Positions 9,986-23,215 are shown, numbered from the stretch's first letter. The stretch is 64,000 nt of DNA from Ustilaginoidea virens (GCF_000687475.1 NC_057316.1:2170001-2234000), one strand, 5' to 3'. Translations and numbers: made by a program. Notes: generated by a model from the sequence alone, not told the origin.

Positions 9986-10538
9986 TCATCGGCGGGGGGG
10001 GAGCGCGACGACACGCGCACTCGTCATGGTGGTTGGTTCGAAAGGGCATCGTCGTGAATCAGGGCCAACGACAAGCCCAGCCGGTGGAACAGGGCGTGGC
10101 GATGGGCAGGGCTGGGACTAACGGAACTCCGACACCGGAGCTCGGATTAACTCGGGGGAGCAAAATTGTTCCATGGGGCCCACAAAACGCCCATTCACCT
10201 ACTAGAGCTCCCCTTTTTTCCTCACTTCAGCGTTTCACTTCAGCTTCAGTTTCCGTCGAGTTCTTCATCTTGACTACAAGTCAACTCCGGCTCGTCTTCG
10301 TCTTCGTCTTCGTCTTCGTCTTCGTCTTTGTCCTTGCCTTCGTCTTTTGACCCAGGCAAAGCTCTGCATACAAACGCTCGCTGTTCCCTCACCAAGCACC
10401 ACAGACAATGGACGCTGGGCGCCTTCACCCACGAGTTGTGCTTCCGGATCGACCCGGATATATATGCTCCTGAGGCCCTCGAGGCGCAAAGCTTTGCTTT
10501 CCGCAACACACATCCTCGACTCGTCTTCAACTCAAGCC
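9986..10538. other. Divergent promoter region between RAD28-like and RRN10-like genes
   Basis: No gene. A TCTTCG hexanucleotide microsatellite lies at about 10291-10328 (antisense reading GAAGAC). CAAG/TCAACTC-rich leader sequence precedes the RRN10-like ATG. Both flanking genes must be promoted from these 553 bp. Confidence 0.6.
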
Positions 10539-11519
10539 ATGCCACCGTCCGCAGATGACACGCGCCTCAAGTTGGAGCCTGGTTGGCAACAAGGCGCAAG
10601 CGAGACCAGCGGTTCCGAAAAGCAGACGCCCAGCACCCCGGAACGACGCCCGGCTACCATATACGACGCTCTAGCAGGTGCGTCGCCGTTACATGTCCCG
10701 CTGCCCTCACCCCCCTCCTACCACGAAAGCAAGAAGAAGAAAGTGAAAAAAAAAAAAAAAAAAAGGAGGGGCAAGGAAGGAAAGAAACAAAACGCCAGAC
10801 GAAGCTGACGCTTCGCAGGCAAAAGGCACAGGAAAAGCAAGGCCCTTGCAGACTCGAGCCTGGAGGAGACGGACGCCGAGGACCAGCAGGAAGACGGCGA
10901 GGACTCGCTGCAGCATGAGCTCCTCGGAAATGCCGAGGCCCTGTTCCTTCCGGAGCGAGACAATCTTCCCGAGACTGACCTCATCGAGCCGCTGCACGCC
11001 TACGCCTCCCAGTTTTATGCGGCCATGTGGCGGAGGCATAGGAAGCTGCGGCGCCCGTCTCCGTCTCCGTCTCAGTCCCCGTCCCCGTCCCCGTCCTCGT
11101 CTCCATCTCCGTCCCCGTCTCCATCTCCGTCTCCGTCTCCGTCTCCGTCCCCGTCTCCGTCCCCGTCTCCATCTCCGTCTTCGTCTCCGTCCCCGTCCCC
11201 GTCTCCATCTCTGTCTCCGTCCTGCCCCGAATCTCCAGATGCTTGCAGCATGGATGAGACGGCTCTTCTCGCTTTCGGGATCCTGCTCGAAGAGGCGGGC
11301 AGGGAGATTCTAGGGCCCCAGGGTGACTTGGTCTTCACAGAGCCTTCTGTTGGGCTGGGTGACGTCGGTGGAGCGGCGCGATGTTTTTCACCGCCGGTTG
11401 TTTACCGAACTGCTGGGACCTCTTCTCTCGGGGCATCCAGCAGCGAGAGATCACCAAAGAGAAGGAAGATTAGGAGGGGGAGGTCGCCTCTTGACGAGAC
11501 CGAGGGAGAGGAGCCATGA
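10539..11519 (+). CDS. RRN10: RNA polymerase I upstream activation factor subunit, Rrn10-like
   Basis: Two exons, 10539-10677 and 10819-11519, encode 279 residues. The intron (GTGCGT...GCTGACG...GCAG) carries an A-run. Exon 1 ends in the block PATIYDALAG. Exon 2 carries NLPETDLIEPLHAYASQFYA and, after a long insert, SMDETALLAFGILLEEAGRE. These two blocks align with yeast Rrn10 (PDIDLRVVHYYATQL and DETSLITLGLLIEKW), which is recalled family knowledge. Rrn10 is part of the UAF complex that recruits Pol I to rDNA promoters. Residues from about 11055-11222 are a 56-residue Pro-Ser run separating the two conserved blocks. The C-terminus is basic (SPKRRKIRRGRSP). The stop lies in a degenerate first copy of a 68-bp tandem array. 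The homology call is good but rests on short motifs. Confidence 0.75.
11055..11222 (+). repeat. Coding hexanucleotide array CCGTCT/CCGTCC, 28 units
   Basis: Twenty-eight six-base units of the form CCNTCY encode a Pro-Ser dipeptide run inside the RRN10-like gene, with a few Gln, Ser or Leu substitutions. The two other forward frames and all minus frames through the array are also open, giving Gly-Asp or Glu-Thr runs that are artefacts. Confidence 0.92.
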
Positions 11520-11702
11520 ACCCGCGTTTTCCGCCCCTGGCACTTGTTTCTACCCATGGACTGGACGGCGGGAAAGAGGAGCCGTGATGCCGCATATTCC
11601 GCCCTTGACCCTGGTTTCTACCCATGGACTGGACGGCGGGAAAGAGGAGCCGTGATGCCGCATATTCCGCCCTTGACCCTGGTTTCTGCCGATGGACTGG
11701 AC
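11509..11702 (+). repeat. 68-bp tandem repeat at the 3' end of the RRN10-like gene
   Basis: Two full identical units (11547-11614 and 11615-11682), a partial third (to about 11702) and a diverged copy upstream (about 11509-11546). The diverged copy contains the gene's last codons and stop (GAGGAGCCATGA). The later copies keep the matching GAGGAGCCGTGA. The array therefore seems to have grown by duplicating the end of the gene into its 3' flank. Confidence 0.85.
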
Positions 11703-12127
11703 TTTGGGACACAGCAGGAGGAGGGCGAATGCCGTCTCCCAAGGCAATTTGACTTGGCAAAAGGGTACGAATGCATCATGAAGCTACCCATGTCCACGAA
11801 GAGAGAGTTGCCTTTGTTCCGAGCACGCAAGCGGTGTGAACACGCCAGGTGCCAAGTGGCTACGACCCGCAGACTCTGGCCGGGGAGCTGCCGGCGGGGC
11901 AAGCTGCGCGTGTGCGCTTGATGAAGATGCAAGCTGGCTCGTGCGAGTTCCGCAACGGTAGGGCATGATGCATGCTCCGCACGGCAGTTGCTGGACTGCG
12001 CTGCGCTAGCCAAGCGTCGCACCGTGCTGCCCGTCAAGTCGAGAAACGTTCATCTCCAATGGACGATCCGCCCAAGCGTGCCAATCCGTGCGAGTCCTCT
12101 TGTTCCACCGGCCGTTTTCAGCAACAA

Positions 12128-12157
12128 ACCAGACCAGACCAGACCAGACCAGACCAG
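12128..12157. repeat. ACCAG pentanucleotide repeat, six copies
   Basis: Six perfect ACCAG units in non-coding DNA. Confidence 0.9.
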
Positions 12158-15100
12158 AATAGACCGTACCGTACACGGCCCTGGCCCCAAAGAAGGGGGG
12201 GGTTGTGCGGCGTAACGTGGTCCACGGAGCACGGAGTACATGGGCTGTGTGGTTGGTTGCGCTGCAAGAAAACTGCTTGCAAGTGCAGGGAGTGACTCTT
12301 TGCCCGTGGCCCGCCGCCCGCGATGAGGACGCAAGCCTCTGCGCCGACCGATCGATCGCCCAGAAGTGAGGGAGTAGCTGCCAGGTGCAGGAGGCATGAG
12401 ACGATGTAGAGGCGCAGAGGGAGGGGGGGAAAGATCAATGCACATTAACAATGATGATAGTACGAGAAAAAAAAAAAAAAAAGTCTTGCGAGCGCATGGC
12501 TCAACCCGCAACCGACTCTCTCTTCTCTCTTGGCACTTGATGAGAAATCCCCCCCTCGAGCCACGCGGCTAGCAATGCAAAACTAACATCTGTCGGCTCT
12601 GACTCCAGAACAAACAAAAGGCAACAACAAACAAGCAGCAACAAAGAGAACCGAGATGACCGCCCAACAACACCCCACCTCTGCCGCTTACTATTGAGGC
12701 AACGCCCAGCAACGTGCAAAACTGGAGTTGGTTCCTCGTCTTTCGATTATGGCATCGCACAATATCACGGTGGCATCGGACGTCTCACGGAAAACTGATG
12801 AATCATCAGGCCAGCAGGGCCCCATCGTGGCATATACAACATCTGCACAGTACGGATACCCTTCAAGCCGACTTGGGCCAGTTGTACTCGTTGTATCTGC
12901 CCAAAGCGCCTGGATTTCCCTCGTGAAATGGGGGGGAGGGGGGGGGAGAGAGAAAGAGGAAGGGGAGGGGGTCTTCGTAACAGCGTGAAAATCTGTCATA
13001 CGACGACGAAATGACTTGTGAGAGAGACGCAAGAGCTTCAAACCCGTTTCCCTCACCGCAAATTCGCGAAAATCACGTCTGGCCAGGTCCTTCCGTGTCA
13101 CCAGGCGGAACAACGGGGTGCCAAAGCATGAATAGGAAATGGAGTGAGGCGTCAAGAGGCACAGCGTACCTCTTCTGGCTGGGAACCTGAAACAGAGGGC
13201 AGAGACACACGCGGTAGCAAGAGCCGGCAGGGTTTTTGTCTTTGCACCAGGCCGACGAGCCTGGTCCACGGGTTCGTTGCATGGTGGAGATGTCATCTGT
13301 CGTGAAACTGACCCCAGCCAGGCTGCAGAACGATTGAAAGAAAGGAAGAGGGTGGAGGGGGGAGGGGGGAACGGAGGCAACGTTATCTGAGTCACGGTGC
13401 TACAAGGAAACACGTCGCCCTTTGGCACCTTTCTTGTGACAAGCAAACATGCCCGAGACTTTCTGAATGGCACGTCGGTGACGCCGGCAACGCTGTCAAA
13501 GCAGCTTACGTGTGAGTGTCGCTCCAGCCATGGTCGAGATGCGGATTCGGGGTTGGACCGGGCAAGGCAAAAGGGTACAAGATGGGGAGGTGCGAGTGCA
13601 GGTACTCTTGGATGTGCGGTAACAATGTCTGGTGTGAGAAGAGGAATGCCAAGGGTGATGGATGACATGGTCTGTGACTGGGGTGATGGGCGTGTCGGGG
13701 AGTTTGGAGAAGAGGTCTAGAAGCTGGAGGCACTCCGTAGTACGTTTTGTTTCTCTCGGATTCAAGAGGCAAGGGAGGTTGTAGACGCTGAGCGCAACGG
13801 AGCGTGGGGGCCTCGATGGGTGTAGGAAAAAGGCAAAATGTCTGCAGTTGATATCCACCCAGACCTGCGCCGGACGACAGGACAACCACAGAGGGGCTGG
13901 TACGGAGTATACGTTGCCCGTCTCGACGGTGAGACGCAGGCTTCTGGTTGTGTCGCTCACCAACTTGTTGTGGACCTGTGGCATGAAACCGAATGATGGA
14001 TCATGGCCCGTCTGGTCGGAGACTTTTCCCGCTTGGCGACGGGGGGTGTGCCTATTCAAGCTGAGACGTCATTTTTCTTTGATGTTTTTTCATCGCTTCT
14101 TTCATTTTTTTTTCCCTTTGAAAAAGAGATAGGGTGAAAAGACGTGCTGGACAATAGTCTCACCTGCCTGCAGTTCGTGACATCCCCTTTTTCATTACGG
14201 GGGTTGGTAAAGACGGACGAATGAACAAAATCAGCAGGGGATGGAATTGAAAAGCCCCACCGGGAGTGAGCTTTGTGGACGGACAATGCCAATTCTGCGA
14301 AATGGCATCTTTGGAAAGCCACTCCAGCCATCTTATGCATATCCGAGGGGCCATGGCTCGGAGGATTTCTTCTCCACCCCCCTTTGGGCGGCGCGCCAGT
14401 TGGTTGCAGGGATGAAAAGGCCAGCAGCAACGAACAGGAACGTGGCTGCGGTGAGCTACATTTTATCTGCTCGGGCCATGATACCGCAGCCAAAGCACGT
14501 TTAGGTAGGTCATGTAGTCCGTACTGAAAAGATGTTGCCGGCGCAGCGCCGAGCGCTGCGAGATAACGCCTCGTCAAGCAGGCGAGCTGTGCACAACCAT
14601 CGTACCCGCGTGTATCCGCAGCGTGCCCGCCAGAAATGGGCTCGCAAAACCAGGACCCAAAGGGCTGGATAGTCCGTACAGATGACGTTTTTGCCACCCG
14701 AGGCAGACAGGCACCAGAGAGACACGTCGCACAGACGCGTGGTTCCCGTGGCTACGGCAAGCTAATCGCCGCGCGGGAGTGTTCGTCCGGGCGAGACTGA
14801 GAGGATCGACGTGTCGAGACTCAGGTCCCCGCATGGCACCAGACGCCTTGGCCGAGAAAGAAGCCTTGTATCAAAGTTGCAAGCCACGGACAATAAGGGC
14901 ATCAGCCACGCGTTGGCAGACAGGGCCCTCTGAATGGCCCGATCACCAGTCAATCGCCCGGGCCGTCGGATCGATCAGAAAACACCCAACTGAGCCTTTG
15001 TCATCAATGCTGTTGCGTCGACAGGGGCATCGTTTTATAAACACCTTGGTAGAGAGGAAACAAGCCCACGAAACTCTGTCACGGTCAGCCGACAACTTTG

Positions 15101-16981
15101 GTCAATAATGAAAAAATACAGAGAGCCAAAGCCCAATTCAAGGGACGATGCTTTTACCCACCCTTGATTCCCGCTTTTGTAGCTGTCATGCATATCAATT
15201 GCGCAGTACTGTCTCACTGGGCGGACGTGTCGTTAGAATCCAGCCCCAGTCCCCGATTGCCTCGCAGAGAAGACGACAACACCGACAAGGTAGAGGTCGG
15301 CTTAGTATACCTCACTTGAAGCCCGCCTCGTTCTTTTCTTTGTTTCTTTTTCCGTGCTGCAAAAGGCAAATCCCCCGCGGGACCTGTGTCTTGCGCCGCA
15401 ACCGTGTCACTTCCAAGTTCTCACACCAGACCGCAACGTAGTTGCTTCTTTCGGACAATTTCTCGGGACAGGAAAGACCATGGACAGTTCGGAGGCACAG
15501 AATCTGATGTGTCGAGTATTTTCCCCAAGCAAAGCACGAAAGCACGCCTTGACGAGCTATGCGTTCCAGAGTGTGAAGGGATGCCGCCGCAGTTGGAACA
15601 CACCGCATCTTCTGTGAGTCAAACCACTCAAACCATGATTCATCGCTTGACACGAGGACATGTGACGGGTCTCCAATAAAGTCCTCGGATTGACGTGAGC
15701 CAAGCTTGAAGAAGAATCCCTGGACCTTTGGTGCACCTTTGACCATGTCCTACATCGCATGGGAGCGTATTGAAACTCCTCTCACGACTGCCTTGTCCAC
15801 AAGCCATGGTGTGCAAAGGTGAATGCAGGGCTTTGTTTCTGATGCCGGGCCAATATCATTGTACGCTAATGCAGGTCGATGTACGGAGTACGAAGTGCCC
15901 GGTTCCTGTTTCGCCGTTGGGAGTTGGAAACGAATCGTTGCCGCAAGGATACACACCGTTGCTCAGCCTCCTTCATCATCTCCCAAGAGACGAGGTGTCT
16001 GGAGTACTTCGTAGTAAGTTGTCTCATGCCCGTTGCCGATTCGATTGCCAGAGAATAAGAGCCCCAACGTCCACAAGTTTTTGCGGAGTAGTTTGGGGAA
16101 GGGGGAGACAACAATGCTGAGACAGCACCCTAGCCAGGGGCAAGTATAAATCTTTCGCATCAAATGATTCTTGCATCATCTCGCCGCATAGGAACCAAGG
16201 TCATTATCCCCTGAGAGGATAACTGTCTGTAGTATCCCTGTGGGCGGTGTGCCGCAAGGCACGGAATAAATCAGCAGGCGGAGTCACTTCCCCCACACTT
16301 TGCATCGTCTCTGACTTGACCCTTTGTACGGAATATCGTGTATCGCCTCCGGAGAGCAGGGTCGTTTCTTTCACAAGGTGGAAAAGACCAAGCAGATCCA
16401 TTCCAGAAATCCTGAGCTGCTAGTGGCAAGTGTAAGTAGTAAGGTAACTACAGGGCAAAAATTTAAAGCTCTCCGGTCAGAAGCGCATCGTCCGGGAATT
16501 CTGTTGTACAAGCGGGAAACAAATGATTAGTAGGGATAGACTATCGATCAAGTGTGGGGGATATAACCAACGTTGGCCTGCTTTGCTTGTTGATGCTGTT
16601 TTGCTGTTGAAGGGATGTGCAAGACTGAGAAAGAGGTCGATTTGTACCCCGACGTCTACTACTAGGGGCTAGCTTGTGCGGAGAACGGCAACGCTGTACA
16701 TGTAGAGTACAGTACAGTACAATACAGTATTGATTGGTGGGAAAACGACTCGGGCGCCTTCAAGCTGCGAGAGCAGGTCAGATGGCAGGCGGGTTGCATG
16801 CTCCTTCCTTCTCTTCCACCACGTCTCTGTCTGGTGCCTTCCTTGCCCTTGGATAGACCAAGACGTTCGACAGCAGCCTGTCGTCGCCCTGTCAAACGAC
16901 TGGACGCTCCGGTCAGGGGTTCTGGCGCAGATGGAATCAATGTAGGTGCCTACACATGCCGGTTGACATTGATATGAACCC

Positions 16982-17008
<27 letters not shown>
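16982..17008. repeat. A homopolymer of about 27 bases
   Basis: An uninterrupted A-run in non-coding DNA with no target duplication that I can see beside it, so there is no evidence it is a retroposon tail. Confidence 0.9.
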
Positions 17009-17013
<5 letters not shown>

Positions 17014-18221
17014 AGCACTTGACCCACGCTTTGACTTGTTATTCCCGGCTAAGCTAATCCAACCATACGCTTGACACACCTGACAAAGGCCTCGATATGT
17101 CATATGCGCCCAGGTCCATTACTAGATTAAGCCACACTTATTGCACTCTGCACGAGCGGAGCGCGTTCCCTTTTGCGAGGTGCCAAGCGGTGCGGTGCGG
17201 TCGCATTTATATTGATCCATGTCTCCCAGTCTCCCAGTGCTGGAACCTTGGGTACCTAGGAACATGTACCTACCTACCCAAGGTACAGGGTATCTAAGCC
17301 AAAGTTGTCTGTGGTTACGCCGCTCTACTACGGCGAAAAAGCTCAGGGCCAATATGGCCAATTGTCAACGATTGTAACGGCCTACGATCTGCGTGATACT
17401 ATTGCAATCTTCACTTGAGAAGAGGAGCGCGCAAAGATTTTTCGCCAGATATATACACCAGAGCCTAGGCCAGTCGGCCAGCTACACTTCTTCTGCATGC
17501 TCGAGAATAATTTTAGCACGCTTGATAACATGGCCCCATTCATTTCTTGGTATTCATTTGAACGAGGGGCGGCCGTCTTGTAAAGGCGGTCGGACGGATT
17601 CGGGAGATGAATAATAGCAACTAATAACTCAACATTGAACCTTCCATGACCGGGGGGAAAAAAAATTCTTTTCTTCATCCGATTTTTATTCTTTTATTCT
17701 CATCGGTAAAAAGTTGCAGCAAAGATTGGAAAATCACAAGGATGTGAAAAAGTTTTGTCATGTACATGCACATGAGAGCGGAGCGCATAAACATAAGCGT
17801 GGTACGGACATCCAGCCAGCTGGGTCAAGTCAAGTCAGGTGACCCGCCCGGAAGACAACCTGCCCACGGGTCGCTACGTACTTTCCTCATCAACAACGTG
17901 AATACTTCCGTACAAAGTTGCGATAAGCCCTACCCTACCTCTCAACCTGGACCGCACCCAAGAATCAAATTGAGTTCTGTCCGTCTTCGCCGCCAACAAC
18001 TAGGCAGGGGGGGGGCTTCGGACGGCTTCCCTGGTTTTCGACGGCTTCCTTGGGAGCAAACTTTCACCGCCCAGGTTTTTTTTTTATTTTTTATTTTTTT
18101 TATCTTTTTTCCCTCTCGGGGCACACATCGATGCAAGGCGCCGGAAAATGGAGCATGGAGACCAACGGATGGTATCGCCGTCGCGCGTGTAGCGCAAGCC
18201 CCTGGGATGCCATTGTTACTA

Positions 18222-18265
18222 GCCCGGATAGGCCCGGATAGGCCCGGATAGGCCCGGATAGGCCG
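18222..18265. repeat. 10-bp tandem repeat GCCCGGATAG, about 4.4 copies
   Basis: Perfect head-to-tail copies in the gene-poor block. Confidence 0.9.
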
Positions 18266-18761
18266 GGGGATTTCACCTCCCGCGCGGGATCGTCGAGTTT
18301 GCTAGTCTTGCCAGCGTCCGTCGGCTCTCATCTTGTCTTCCTGGGCGCCGCTGGCGGAACGACGCGATTGGCGGCGGGCGGCCTTTGCGTGAAATGCACC
18401 AACCTAAGCCTAAGCCGGCTGTGGCACCCTGTGGTTGTTGTGTTTGTTGCGGTTGTTGTGGTTGTTGTGGCTGTTGTAGGCTTGTTGAACGCCCTCTCTT
18501 CTCTCCCCCATCACCGCTGCTGCAAGTCGTTTCAGATATGCTGGGCGAAGCTGGATGCATGAGTCACGGCTAGCTGCCGGACCCCTGCCAAATCCCCCAT
18601 CCTCGCAGCCTGGGCACCAACGAGACCTCCTCAACTCCTCAACTCCCCAAGGGTAAAAGGGAGCGAGAATGCCCGCCCGTACCAAGCGCTAATAAGATAA
18701 TAAGATGCTACAGTAACCGTCCGTGGCTCGCGACATGATTGGCTGGCACCTGGAAAATGGG

Positions 18762-18799
<38 letters not shown>

Positions 18800-18807
18800 G
18801 GGGGGGG
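18762..18807. repeat. Compound homopolymer, about 30 A then 16 G
   Basis: A long A-run passes directly into a long G-run. Read on the other strand it is C16-T30, a strong polypurine/polypyrimidine tract. Confidence 0.9.
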
Positions 18808-21701
18808 ACACCTTGGACTTGCGCTGGCCGCCGATTGAATCGAACCGTGACGTGACGGGGGGAGAGAGGGGGGGCGGTGAGGCGGCAGCACCAACCGGGC
18901 CGTGAATAGCGCAAGTCCCGACAGCATCAGCTCCAGCCTGTCTGTGGTGGATCGCTGATTCTCTACAGAGTAGTCCCGCAATACGTATAGGAGAGTGCTT
19001 GAAAGCTATGTGTATCGCAGGGTTGATTTTTCGTGTTGCTGCCGTGAAATGGTCTGGTGGTTGTTATTTTTTCTCTTCTTCTCATAGATTCACACCGGTA
19101 GGACAGGATGGGGCAGCACTGAGGGTCTATATTTAAGGATCACCCCCTGCCTATTACCTGTAAAAGCTACATGTAGCTAGCTCTCTGTGGCTTCTTCGTG
19201 CCGCCTTTACCCCCCCGTAGCACATAAAGACAACAATTAACCTCTGCATCCTGACTGACAGGGACTTGGAGAGAGACGGATCTCGCAAGCAGTCTGGTGG
19301 ATGCAGGGTGTGACTTGTCCAAATCTGGGGTTAGGCTAGGACGGCGGGCCCTGGCATCCATCCAAACCTCGGGTCTTGTTTCAAAAGACCACATGCATTG
19401 GCTAGACCTCAAGCCAAGCCAGAGAACGGACATTTCAAAAGGAGGGGGGGGGGGGCAAGGGCAAGAGTCGGCGCAACCACGGGGGGTCTTGCCGCCATTC
19501 GGAGCAGACAGAGCAGCCGCCCGCCCGGGGCGGACGCTTCGCTGTCCGCAGCGCTCTGCTTGGTGCATCTGGTATGTAGGTATGTACATATGCAGCACCA
19601 GCTGTCGCTGAAATCACGGCCCCCATGTCTTTGGCGGTCTGGAAATGTGGGCTGCGCTGGCGCATAGGTCTGCCGTCTACGCATGGCCGCGGCCCACGGC
19701 CATCATGTGATGCCCTGTCAACTTGTCAGTCAAAGTCAACCCGATCGGCCCAGTCAGTCATTTGTCTTCGACGGGAGTCGCTGCCAAGCCTGCGGGGAGC
19801 AGCAGCGGGGAATATTCGCGCCCGGCACCTTCAGGACGACAAGGCAGACAAAAGTTGCGAGTGCTTCCTTGGGCATCTCGGGTGCCTCCCGAGTCGACCA
19901 GTGGTCTGATGCTGTCTTGAGCCATCATCCCCAAAGGGGCACATGTCGCTACCATGACCACTGCAACGAGTGTCCCTTGCCATAAGAGTCACGGAGGATG
20001 TGTGGACGCCGCTTGGCCACGCTCGACAACACGCTGCTTGTCCAATGTCGCGCTTGCTAGTCATCCCGCTGCTGCGGCAGAGGAGCCACTTCCCCCCCCC
20101 CCCAGTTCCCTGCCCTCTGAACACCTTTGTAGCTTTGGCGTCTAAGAGTTACCAGAGCCAGGATTACAAATTACACAGGGCTGGGTGAGATCCGAGGCTT
20201 TCATGAGTTAATTAAACTGCGGAAGAAGCGGAAGCGTCAGACGCAAGCCCTCCAATACGGAGCCGGCGCTTATATTGAAAAGCCCAGACGATAGCCCGTT
20301 TTTCAACTTCGGACCAAGTATCGTATGATTGCGGGGCAGCACCCACCCCTGCTTGCTTGCTTTCGACTTGGCCGATACGCTCATGCGTTTCGTTCATCCG
20401 GTCTGACTCGCCCATCATCTCGTCAGATGATAAAGGCGCCCTTCAGGGTCCCCCCAGACCAAACCCGCGACAGATTCCCGAATGGCGTCTTGACCTTGAC
20501 CTGATGTGAGAACCGTACAAGTCCCTGACCATCCCGCATTGTCTGGCAAACCTTCATTTCAGCTTTCCCGCACCAGGCCCTGGTTAGCTAGGAAGGAGTC
20601 TGGACACCACGTTTGCTCCACCAGAAACGGTGCGGTGGTTGGGAATCCGAGAGGCCAAGCAGCATGTCTGTCCGCTTGCCCAGGCTCCCATCATCTGAAG
20701 TCTGCTGCAATCAGGACAAGGGTCAAAGGCACCCGAGCGATTGGTAGCTGTTCCGTCGGAGCGGACCAGACGCTAGCAAAGAGGGCGCATTCCGTCCTTG
20801 AGGGGGTGGCGGTCTGCCATCTGGGGGCCGTCGCCATGCTTTGGTGTTGGTGGCCAAAGCTTTAACAAAGTGGCTTGAAGGCTTGCACAGCTATCGACAA
20901 CTCTGGAAACAAACCAGACTCTAGCAAGGAGCCAGCACTTTGGGCCGATGAAACAACAGCCCCGAGGGTCGAAAGCAGTAGGCTTTGCAGCGGCCAAAGG
21001 AGACGGCAGTTCCGTGGAAGACAAGCATGGAGGAAGGAGCCTGTTGCTTTTAGAAAAGAAGGCGCGCCGACAACTCATTGCTTTGCCATGAATTTTCCTC
21101 GTAAACTTTGACAAAAGGTTGGTAGCAGCATTCCAAAGCCATTTCCGCGGACCAGTCAGCTTTCAGCGCCGTCAAAACAGGAGATTCCCCGCCGCCTTTC
21201 GCAGCCCGACTTGCACAGGCCGAGGAGCCTGCCAGGATTTCATAGCGGACACGACGTCTCATGCATAACATGGAAGCGCTAGTATATGCATGATATGGCC
21301 CTGTGCACGCTACTCCGTACAGAGCCCAGAGCCCAGAGTCGAGACGAGACTGCCAGGCAGGCCATTGCACTCGTATTGCCAGCCGAGCCGGGCTAGGAAA
21401 TGGCTTGACGCCCTCCGAGGCGGAACGGGGTCGGGGGCGTTGTATAGCCTCAGCTCGCTGTTAGCCCCTCGAACTCCTTCCCCAACTGGCTGTAGCTCAA
21501 GCCAAGGCGGGTCGGTCGGTCCAAGCCTTTCCCACTCGTCCACAGATTTGATGCGCCGCACGAGCCTTCTCAGCCTCCTGGAAGGAACCCTGGAAGGATC
21601 GGCCTCGCAAGGCAGCAATATAACCCACGATCTGCTACTATCGTCTGTATCACACCGTCATACCTTGCAAAAGGCTGAGTGTGCACCGGAGACTGCCCTC
21701 T

Positions 21702-21704
<3 letters not shown>

Positions 21705-21744
<40 letters not shown>
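21705..21744. repeat. T homopolymer of about 40 bases
   Basis: Among the longest mononucleotide runs in the window; non-coding context. Confidence 0.9.
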
Positions 21745-23166
21745 CCCTTATTTCCTCCTCGGGTCGATATCGCGTCAAAGAATCGGCGGCCTCTTCGTGT
21801 ATTCCCTTGCGATTCGTCACCCAGTCGTGAGTTGTACGGGGTCGTCAACTTCACTCGATGGTGCCTCGCAGCAAGACTTCTCACATTGTGTTGATCGTTG
21901 AAACGTTGAAACGGGAGACCAACAAGCTGCAACCGTCAAGTGTCTACATGGTTAGTTGGAATTGGTCTGTGTGGCGACATGGGCGACGTGGATCATGCAT
22001 AAATGATGCACCTCACGCTCGCCCTCTGGCGCCGTTTCCGTTGTCTCGTCTCCTTCCCCTACCCACCAACCCTTGTCCGTTCTTTCCTTTACAGTCATCC
22101 TCCACGTCATCTGGCCATCGCTGTTTCCTCGTCTACCCTTCTTGATGCTTTCTGGTTTCGTTTGGGCCGCTCCAAGCAATTGGCTGTTCTGGTTGGTGCC
22201 GCTGCAACCTCTCTCCGCGCCCTTCCTTGAAGCCGAACATGGAAGGTACCTAAATACCTAACCCAGGTAGGAAAGAGGGACTCGTGGGGGGGGGGAGGGG
22301 AGGAGGGCATGCCATGCCATGCCATGCGCGGGCGAGGCAACACGCGCGGAACGGAACGGACAAAATTTGGTATGCCGAAGATGTCCATGGCGGGCCAACT
22401 CCTGGATGCGTATGTACCTAAGGTACCTTAGGCTAGGTCTGGTACCTACATTAGGTCTGGTACGTTCCTGTTCTGTCGACCTATTCTCAGAGCTATTGAA
22501 TCCCCCTACCCTTTCTCCACCACTTGCAGTCGGCTCTGCCTTGTGTACGCGAGACATTCGCTTGCTCCGACTTGAGACGGTGAATGGCACAAGATGTAGA
22601 GCAAATTTCCCAACCGTTGGTCCCGACTGCGTCCATGCGATGAACCTCCATCGCCTACCGCCCGCCTACCGCCCGGGAAGGGGGAGGGGGGGAGGGGGAA
22701 TCCGTGCTGCACTCTTCTTCCCATCTGCCATCAGCAAATCTCGATCACGGATTGCCCCACATCCGGCCCACATGACCTAATCCCTCCCCCAACCCAATCT
22801 CATCAATCTCATAAACGCCGACCACTTGATCCAAGCTTCTTCTTCCTGAGAGATTTTTCAATTTACAGCAGTTGCCATGCACTGCTGCGAGGCGCAGATA
22901 GGTTTCCCTTCCCTCTGAGCACCTCCGCAGATGCAGCACCCTTCCCCACTACCAAGAAGCGCATGGCACCATGGTTATGGCTCGTACTCCGGAGCCGTCC
23001 CGCCCATGGGGAGGATTGCAGAGTGGCTGGGTGCTTGCCCTGTCTACCTAGCTTAACACCAATAAAGCGAGATGTTCGCGCCGTCGCACTACAACCCGCA
23101 CGTTTTCCTGGGCTACTAGCACAGACTAGGTAGGTGCCTGAAGTATCTAGGTAGGTATATGTAGGA

Positions 23167-23215
23167 GGTAGGTTAGGTTAGGTTAGGTCAACTTGGGGGT
23201 CAGGTTAGGTTAGGA
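23167..23215. repeat. Interrupted GGTTA repeats
   Basis: GGTTAGGTTAGGTTAGG, a short spacer, then GGTTAGGTTAGG. The unit is five bases, not the canonical fungal telomere hexamer TTAGGG. Confidence 0.8.

Noticed and set aside
8507..10057. 516-codon open frame on the plus strand
   Set aside because: It is antisense to the ERCC8-like WD40 gene. The GC-rich codons of that gene leave the opposite frame open, and the peptide is Ala/Arg/Val-rich without domains.
11072..11338. Gly-Asp and Glu-Thr repeat peptides on the minus strand
   Set aside because: Artefacts of the CCGTCT array of the RRN10-like gene.
12691..13668. 325-codon minus-strand open frame
   Set aside because: Pro/Ser-rich peptide with no recognisable motif. 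Other equally open non-gene stretches occur in this region, so I could not support it.
13496..14059. 187-codon minus-strand open frame
   Set aside because: Composition is slightly protein-like, but it has no motif, no start context or splice logic and no neighbour relationship.
21480..21530. tRNA-like A-box TGTAGCTCAAGCCAAGG
   Set aside because: No matching B-box, T-arm or acceptor stem at proper spacing.
23167..23215. Possible interstitial telomere sequence
   Set aside because: The unit is GGTTA (five bases), only a few copies, and fits the surrounding GGTAGGTA-type repeats better than the fungal TTAGGG telomere.
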